DNA of 64,000 nucleotides from Paenibacillus allorhizosphaerae (GTDB lineage Bacteria > Bacillota > Bacilli > Paenibacillales > NBRC-103111): contig NZ_CAJVCE010000013.1 of the NCBI RefSeq assembly GCF_910594985.1, positions 1-64,000 of the forward strand, read 5' to 3'. Positions 62,173 through 64,000 of this stretch are shown here, piece after piece (position 1 is the stretch's first letter; each line of letters opens with the position of its first letter). The notes below the pieces were generated by a model. That model was not told the origin of the DNA. It searched no databases and saw only the letters and a list, made by a program, of their open reading frames with translations. The translations under genes were made by a program, and so were the position numbers.

Positions 62173-62631
62173 TTATTTCGTTTTGGCTAAACCGATTGCC
62201 TTATGATCCCATAAAATGTCTGCGACGAGAGAAGCCTGTTCTTCCTTGCAAGTTACGACCAGAACGACTTCTCCCTTCCTCCCTTTTTTAATCTGGCTTT
62301 GATTTCGGTGACGCTTAGCGAAGTAAATGATCCCGCTGATCAATACACCTGTCAAAAAGCCGACAAGCGCCCCGATCAACCCCCAGATCACTGGCCCCCA
62401 TGTCCATACAAATCCTTTGGAAGCCCCGACGGTGGCGAACATAAAGGCTAAGATCATGCCTTTATCGATAAACGACATTCCATCGGCACGGTGTATGCTG
62501 TCCAGCAAGCGGGGTTCTTTTTTTCGCAAATCAAGCGGTACTGCATAGATCCCGGTTATGCCGTTGGCCTCAAGTTCCGTAATTACGATTTCAAGAAATT
62601 GCGAGTATTCGAACGTGGCGAAAATCTGCAT
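62173..62631 (-). CDS. Small membrane protein of unknown function
   Basis: 152 residues: an N-terminal soluble part (FATFEYSQFLEIVITELEAN), two membrane segments with Gly/Trp (MILAFMFATVGASKGFVWTW and GALVGFLTGVLISGIIYFA), and a C-terminal KGEVVLVVTCKEEQASLVAD. Its ATG overlaps the stop of the upstream gene (TAATG), so the two membrane proteins are probably partners. Family not recognised. Confidence 0.7.
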   Translation of the reverse strand: MQIFATFEYSQFLEIVITELEANGITGIYAVPLDLRKKEPRLLDSIHRADGMSFIDKGMILAFMFATVGASKGFVWTWGPVIWGLIGALVGFLTGVLISGIIYFAKRHRNQSQIKKGRKGEVVLVVTCKEEQASLVADILWDHKAIGLAKTK

Positions 62632-63443
62632 TATTCCACTTGTTCCCCTATGGCTAGAATGGTGCCTTCCGGCTGGTATTGTTGCAATAAATATTGCTTT
62701 AGCGAGTCATCGAATAATTTATTGTTTTCTATCGTATTAGCGTATGCGTCGTAAATCGTAAAGAAATAAAAAGAAGGCATATACAGGACCCACTGCATGT
62801 CCAAAACTTTGGAGGACGAATCAATATCCCCTAAAATTAAATGGTGAATGGCAAGAACAATATTGGATTGCGATACGATGATAATCGTGCTGATCAAGAT
62901 GAACACAGCCAATACAATGCGGTGCAGATATAGTTGGCCTACGCTAGGTATGCCCATGGACCATACAAATGCAAGCCATGGCTTGCGTTTATCGAGATAA
63001 TTGACCTCAAGCGAACCGATATTGAACTGGTTGTAGGGGCCATTTTCTCTTTGCGCAAGAAGGTACACCTTGTTCATGTCCACTGCTGTTCGATAACTGT
63101 CCCAGATCGCAAACAAGTACACGGGAATGTAGAGTGCCATGAATCGGGGATCCAATTGCTCCCTAGCCATTTGAAACTGGCCGTTAAACGAATACACCAG
63201 GGCTGAATTTAAATGGATTTTCTGATTAATGAACACTTCCCATAAGATAAGGGCATAACCGCGAAGATATTTATTCAAAAGTAAATGACCGAAACCAGGA
63301 AAGGCCATGGACCATGCGCTTATTGTATAAGGGTTTCGTTTATGCAGCTGAGTGGTCCCGAGTAAGCTTACATGGGCTTTATACCGCCGATTACCAATCG
63401 GATTTCGGAAATTTTCCAATCCCAATTCCACCTTAAAGCGCAT
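62631..63443 (-). CDS. Multi-pass membrane protein of unknown function
   Basis: About 270 residues. The N-terminus MRFKVELGLENFRNPIGNRR is polar; hydrophobic segments follow at FPGFGHLLLNKYLRGYALIL, FMALYIPVYLFAIWDSYRTA, SVGQLYLHRIVLAVFILIST and the C-terminal third. Repeated G-x-G-x-L-Y/L-L patterns recall DUF5683/TM2-like proteins. An upstream TTG at 63485 keeps the frame open, but the ATG at 63443 is more credible although its RBS is weak. Confidence 0.7.
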   Translation of the reverse strand: MRFKVELGLENFRNPIGNRRYKAHVSLLGTTQLHKRNPYTISAWSMAFPGFGHLLLNKYLRGYALILWEVFINQKIHLNSALVYSFNGQFQMAREQLDPRFMALYIPVYLFAIWDSYRTAVDMNKVYLLAQRENGPYNQFNIGSLEVNYLDKRKPWLAFVWSMGIPSVGQLYLHRIVLAVFILISTIIIVSQSNIVLAIHHLILGDIDSSSKVLDMQWVLYMPSFYFFTIYDAYANTIENNKLFDDSLKQYLLQQYQPEGTILAIGEQVE

Positions 63444-63573
63444 TTTATGATTATATTCTGAGTTATGTATGGAATAATTATACAAGCATCGTTAGCTTGC
63501 CCCAAAGCATCATACCGAATGGAACGAGACCGAATCGGACATATTATGTTTAAAAATGGAAGCAGGGATCGTC

Positions 63574-64000
63574 ATGCATGACAACCAATTTCCCCGAGTC
63601 ACCCTTCCGCAGTTTCCGGAATCGTTATGGATTGCCACTTCGCGTATTCCGAATTTTCCAAAGCTGACTCATGATATCCGTGTAGACGCAGCCATCGTCG
63701 GCGCCGGCATCTCGGGCATCACAACCGCTTATCTGCTGTCCAAACGCGGGCTCAAAGTCGCGCTGATTGAAGCGGGCAACGTACTTGGCGGCACCACGGG
63801 GCATACGACGGCAAAAATTACGGCTCAGCATGATCTCATTTATGACGAGTTCATTTCGCATTTTGGCAAAGAGCAAACAAGGCTGTACTTCGATGCCAAC
63901 CAAGAGGCGCTGCAGTTCATTAAGCAAACCGTCTCCGAGCATCGGATCTCCTGCGATTTGACAGAGGAGGATGCTTACATCTATACCAATGCGGAAGACT
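63574..64000 (+). CDS. FAD-dependent oxidoreductase, N-terminal part (cut by window end)
   Basis: A Rossmann FAD motif (VDAAIVGAGISGITTAYLLS near residue 40) and GGTTGHTTAKITAQHDLIYD place it in the D-amino-acid-oxidase-like (DAO) family. Homologs of this type often carry a C-terminal Rieske domain; that end lies beyond the window. An ATG at 63556 is also in frame. 142 codons are visible. Confidence 0.85.
   Translation, partial: MHDNQFPRVTLPQFPESLWIATSRIPNFPKLTHDIRVDAAIVGAGISGITTAYLLSKRGLKVALIEAGNVLGGTTGHTTAKITAQHDLIYDEFISHFGKEQTRLYFDANQEALQFIKQTVSEHRISCDLTEEDAYIYTNAED

Overview
The window looks like a chromosomal segment of a spore-forming, moderately GC-rich member of the Paenibacillaceae (Paenibacillus or a close relative). 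The evidence is an sspI spore-protein gene, a YjcZ-type micro-protein, a YwmB-family protein, the ccpN-yqfL pair, LiaFSR with PspA/PspC partners, copper-amine-oxidase-N stalk-domain proteins and strong Bacillales ribosome-binding sites. No rRNA, tRNA or CRISPR was seen.

Left core (1-38 kb). In order: the ccpN-yqfL gluconeogenesis regulators; a molybdenum-cofactor operon (membrane-anchored sulfite-oxidase-like protein, MOSC protein, mobA, moaA, moeA); an SH3/NlpC cell-wall hydrolase; an Eis-like acetyltransferase; a cyclic-di-GMP-I riboswitch upstream of secreted stalk-domain proteins; a cell-envelope stress island (PspA x2, PspC, LiaF/S/R); an ECF sigma factor with its anti-sigma factor behind an ECF-type promoter; zwf; a cyclase-family hydrolase; a Tat-exported metallophosphoesterase; prfC; an OmpR-type two-component pair; a LacI-Gfo/Idh-ThuA-Gfo/Idh sugar operon; then sspI, a ktrA-like gene and a TrmH-family rRNA methyltransferase gene.

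Accessory region (about 38.1-58.4 kb). It begins where pheST would be expected from Bacillus subtilis gene order. Its left edge is a graveyard: a frameshifted unknown gene, an IS630-type transposase, the C-terminal half of a CotA-like laccase and a decayed glycosyltransferase. Next come nine intact paralogous GT-B glycosyltransferases in three blocks, interleaved with a nucleotide-sugar pathway: UDP-HexNAc 6-dehydrogenase, Gfo/Idh 3-dehydrogenase, DegT aminotransferase and hexapeptide acetyltransferase. That set is what is needed for a 2,3-diacetamido-uronic acid. Two SDR epimerases, a Rossmann protein of unknown role and a 99-residue unknown protein are also present. SigmaK-like promoter motifs sit in the divergent region at 45.4-45.55 kb. 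With the laccase remnant they suggest a spore-surface glycan locus. This is the best candidate for an undescribed system here; the spore link is inference.

Right flank (58.4-64 kb). A cupin gene tail, a PadR/DUF2812 pair, a MerR regulator coupled to a TIM-barrel hydrolase-like protein, several membrane proteins, and the start of an FAD-dependent oxidoreductase cut by the window end.
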